A stretch of DNA of 8,342 nt from contig JAKLIU010000076.1 of the NCBI GenBank assembly GCA_022709445.1, positions 1 through 8,342 on the forward strand. The letters run 5' to 3'. Positions 6,631-8,342 of the stretch are shown here, one piece after another. The stretch's first letter is position 1. Each line of letters starts with the position of its first letter. The stretch comes from Spirochaetota bacterium (GTDB lineage: Bacteria > Spirochaetota > Spirochaetia > Treponematales > UBA12059). Under the pieces are notes generated by a model that saw only the letters and a list, made by a program, of their open reading frames with translations, did no database searches and was not told the DNA's origin. A program made the position numbers and the translations under genes.

Positions 6631-6987
6631 ATGCCCCACCTGGTCATCAGGCACGTGCCGGAAGAAACGCTCGCGGAGCGGAGCGCGCGGCTGGCCGACA
6701 GGCTCGCCGAGGCGATAGGCTGCGAGCGCTCGTGGATCACCCTGGACCTGGACCGGTCAGTCCGGATCGTCGACGGAAGGATCGCCGGATGCGCATCGGT
6801 CACCGGATCCGGGGCGGACGCCTGCCCCTTCGTCACGGTGGACTGGTTCAGGCGGCCGGAGCCGGTGCGCGCGGCCGTCGCTGCCGTCATCGCGGACGAG
6901 CTGCGCGGCAGGGCCGCCTTCGTCACCACGGTGTTCCGCGAGCTGGATCCAGCCGCCTACTTCGAGGACGGAAAAGCCTTCGGCTGA
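6631..6987 (+). CDS. DUF1904 family protein, tautomerase-like fold, retains N-terminal proline
   Basis: The 118-residue product matches the little-studied DUF1904 family: it opens MPHLVIRHV, has YPFVxVxWF-like ACPFVTVDWFRR (64-75), and ends with AYFEDGKAFG. The family is regarded as related to 4-oxalocrotonate tautomerases, whose catalytic base is the proline exposed after removal of the first Met; here Met-Pro-His keeps that residue. The physiological substrate is unknown. The ATG at 6631 follows GGAGG (6618-6622) by eight bases; the frame opens earlier at 6547, but that stretch overlaps the terminator hairpin and is not conserved-looking. A small stem, GGCGAC (6601-6606) with GTCGCC (6611-6616), sits just before the ribosome binding site. 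No separate promoter was found, so it may depend on read-through from tldE. It faces the lipoprotein gene tail to tail. Confidence 0.82.
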   Translation: MPHLVIRHVPEETLAERSARLADRLAEAIGCERSWITLDLDRSVRIVDGRIAGCASVTGSGADACPFVTVDWFRRPEPVRAAVAAVIADELRGRAAFVTTVFRELDPAAYFEDGKAFG

Positions 6988-6995
6988 ACCGGGAA

Positions 6996-7022
6996 CCCGC
7001 CGGAAGATTCGCCCCCGGCGGG
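6996..7022. terminator. inverted repeat between convergent genes, possible bidirectional terminator
   Basis: CCCGCCGG (6996-7003) and CCGGCGGG (7015-7022) form a perfect 8-bp stem with an 11-base loop in the 49-base gap between two convergent genes. There is no T tract on either side, so it is supported by position and symmetry only. Confidence 0.4.
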
Positions 7023-7036
7023 ATCGCGCGCGGCGC

Positions 7037-7714
7037 TTACTCCAGATCCACCGGCCTGAGGAGCTTCTCCGCCTCCATGGGCTTGCCGTCCGGCCCGTCC
7101 ATGGGTACGGTCGCCAGGATCCAGCCGGCCACGGCGGCCGCGTCCACCCCGGCGGCCCGCAGGAAACCGGGATCCAGCACGATCACGAAATCCTTGTCGT
7201 TCTTGCCCATGTCGGCCGCCCACTCCACCATGTTGCCCCCGCCGAGGGCGATGCCGTAGTGCCCCAGCTGGGCGTGGTAGCCCAGCCTGTCGCGGGCCGC
7301 CGCGGCGACCGCGGCTATCAGGCCCTCGGGATCGGCGGCGGGGACGGCGGAACCGGAGCCGGCCAGGTCGAAGCGGCCAACCAGACGGCCCGCCTCGAGC
7401 GTCCAGCGCGCCAGCGGATCCGCGGGCAAGAGCGCGGGATCCAGGCCCGCCGCGAGGAACGGCGCCGCGTCCAGCGAGAGCTCGATATCCGACGCCCCCG
7501 CCAGGTCGGGACTGAAGCGCACCGTCTCCCCGGCGGGGATCCGCAGCGTCAGTCCTTCCGTTCCCATGGCGCTGCCGAGCTCGTCCGCAGCCGCCGCGAA
7601 ACTGCTGCCCGCGTACCGGGCCACCACGTCGGTGCCGTCGCAGGACGCGAATGCGACGACCAGCGCGGCCGCCAGGACGCATCCACCCGCGGTCTTCATG
7701 GCATGCTCCTTCAT
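7037..7714 (-). CDS. hypothetical lipoprotein encoded directly downstream of csoR
   Basis: I do not recognise a functional family. From the ATG at 7714 the product has 225 residues: a basic start, a hydrophobic stretch CVLAAALVVAFAS and Cys25, which fits a type II signal peptide. The lipobox has Phe at -3 and Ser at -1, more relaxed than the proteobacterial pattern and tolerated in spirochaetes. The mature part is alanine-, glycine- and aspartate-rich with no His- or Met-rich metal motif; a notable segment is ALGGGNMVEWAADMGKNDKD, and it ends KLLRPVDLE. The first ATG overlaps the csoR stop as ATGA and has GGAGG five bases upstream. A second start at 7699 (MKTAGG, Cys then at residue 20) has its own AAGGAG six bases upstream and gives a neater signal peptide, so the choice is open. 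Co-transcription with csoR and the copper ATPase end suggests, but does not show, a role in the envelope under copper stress. Confidence 0.75.
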   Translation of the reverse strand: MKEHAMKTAGGCVLAAALVVAFASCDGTDVVARYAGSSFAAAADELGSAMGTEGLTLRIPAGETVRFSPDLAGASDIELSLDAAPFLAAGLDPALLPADPLARWTLEAGRLVGRFDLAGSGSAVPAADPEGLIAAVAAAARDRLGYHAQLGHYGIALGGGNMVEWAADMGKNDKDFVIVLDPGFLRAAGVDAAAVAGWILATVPMDGPDGKPMEAEKLLRPVDLE

Positions 7715-8040
7715 ATCATCCTCCCGAGCGTATCCAGCAGTTCATCCACGATGCCTTCCTCCCCGGCACGCACCCGGTCTATCAGGCAGTGCTTCATGTG
7801 ATGCTCCAGCACCACCAAGGCGGCCTTGCCCAGGGCGGAGCGCACCGCCGACATCTGGGCCAGCACGTCATCGCAGTAGGCGTCCTCGTCGATCATGCGC
7901 CTGAGGCCCCGGACCTGGCCCTCGATGCGCGCCAGCCGAGCGTCGATGCTTTTCTTGAGCTCCGGCCCCCTCGTAGTGGTCCTGCACGCGCAGGCCGGGC
8001 ACGCCTCGTCCTTCGGTCCCGCTTCCGGTTCCATGCTCAT
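7711..8040 (-). CDS. csoR: CsoR-family copper-sensing transcriptional repressor
   Basis: CsoR proteins are all-helical repressors that leave DNA when they bind Cu(I), releasing copper-export genes. The 109-residue sequence shows the family core LKKSIDARLARIEGQVRGLRRMI (28-50) and the Cys-His-Cys copper site: Cys56 in DEDAYCDDVLAQ, and His81 and Cys85 in LEHHMKHC (H-x3-C). Tyr55 before Cys56 matches the second-shell tyrosine of the M. tuberculosis protein. The N-terminus is unusual: a roughly 27-residue extension contains three cysteines as CPACAC (14-19), ahead of the normal helix. The ATG at 8040 overlaps the stop of the upstream copper ATPase tail (ATGA), with an AAGGAA eight bases upstream, and its stop overlaps the lipoprotein start. 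This puts the regulator in the same transcript as the gene it is expected to control. FrmR or RcnR relatives are less likely, as the residue pattern is the copper type. Confidence 0.92.
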   Translation of the reverse strand: MSMEPEAGPKDEACPACACRTTTRGPELKKSIDARLARIEGQVRGLRRMIDEDAYCDDVLAQMSAVRSALGKAALVVLEHHMKHCLIDRVRAGEEGIVDELLDTLGRMI

Positions 8041-8342
8041 GCCGATTCTTCCTTCCTGGCTTCATCGATGCCGGGGCGCGAGTCCCCGTCCGCGTCGGGC
8101 GACGGCCCGTGGCCCGCCCGCTTCATGCCGAAGCGCTTGAGCCGGAGCGCGTTGGTCACCACCGAGACGCTGGACAGGGACATGGCCGCCGCCGCGAAGA
8201 CGGGGTTGAGGAGCGGGCCGCCGAAGAGGAACAGGAGGCCCGCCGCGGTGATGGCCGTCACTCCGCCGCAGAGCCCGTCGAGGCCGTCCATGAGGTTGGT
8301 GGCGTTGCAGCACCCGACGATGACGGCGACGACGAAGACGCT
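8037..8342 (-). CDS. copA: C-terminal end of a copper P-type ATPase, preceded in frame by a MraY/WecA-like segment (partial, possibly chimeric)
   Basis: The frame is open to the right edge, so only the last 101 residues are visible. The second half, AAGLLFLFGGPLLNPVFAA followed by AMSLSSVSVVTNALRLKRF, is the classic last transmembrane hairpin of CopA-type copper exporters and fits the csoR gene that follows with an ATGA overlap. A short charged tail (about 30 residues, ending ARKEESA) follows. The residues before it do not fit CopA. VFVVAVIVGCCNATNLMDGLDGLCGGVTAI carries the NAxNLxDGLDGLxxG motif of polyprenyl-phosphate sugar-phosphate transferases (MraY/WecA superfamily), where CopA should instead show the end of its preceding membrane helix, commonly NxxGIPIAAG. 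The switch lies near 8224-8254. A genuine fusion, a rearrangement, or an assembly join at a short shared sequence would all look like this. The CopA assignment of the tail is confident; the gene as a whole is doubtful. Confidence 0.65.
   Translation of the reverse strand, partial: SVFVVAVIVGCCNATNLMDGLDGLCGGVTAITAAGLLFLFGGPLLNPVFAAAAMSLSSVSVVTNALRLKRFGMKRAGHGPSPDADGDSRPGIDEARKEESA

Noticed and set aside
7259..7801. Plus-strand frame opposite the lipoprotein and csoR genes
   Set aside because: Overlaps two better-supported minus-strand genes; the product is Arg/Gln/Gly-rich with no domain.

Overview
The window is 8.3 kb of very GC-rich, gene-dense bacterial chromosome with strong third-position G/C bias, short intergenic gaps and mostly 4-base start/stop overlaps. 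No gene is diagnostic of a phylum. A DUF1904 gene and a lipoprotein whose lipobox has Phe at -3 are compatible with a high-GC spirochaete-like organism, but this is a weak hint only.

Layout, left to right. (1) Positions 1-591 hold the 3' end of a gene with a PhoU-like helical domain, probably the cytoplasmic tail of a Na+/phosphate cotransporter. (2) Positions 611-3621 hold a self-contained biotin operon. It has a sigma70-like promoter, a perfect 14-bp inverted repeat of BirA-operator type, and then birA, bioY, bioM and bioN joined by 4-base overlaps. BirA should ligate biotin to carboxylases and repress its own operon when biotinyl-AMP accumulates. BioY, BioM and BioN form a complete ECF biotin importer. 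No biotin-synthesis gene is present here, so this is a salvage locus. (3) Positions 3667-6594 hold a second unit with a near-consensus promoter, the tldD-tldE pair (heterodimeric zinc protease) and a GC-rich terminator-like hairpin. (4) A small DUF1904/tautomerase-like gene follows on the plus strand. (5) Converging from the right on the minus strand is a copper-homeostasis unit: the last part of a copper P-type ATPase (copA), a CsoR copper-sensing repressor and an unrecognised lipoprotein, all joined by ATGA overlaps.

Three items deserve a second look. The biotin operator contains the birA ribosome binding site inside one arm, so the same repeat could act on DNA and, if transcribed in full, on mRNA. 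birA has no ATG, GTG or TTG start able to include its DNA-binding domain and appears to begin at ATC. At the right edge, the copA tail is preceded in frame by a MraY/WecA-type sugar-phosphate transferase motif, which points to a rearrangement or a chimeric assembly join at a short shared sequence. No CRISPR array, rRNA, tRNA, insertion sequence or convincing novel defence system was seen.
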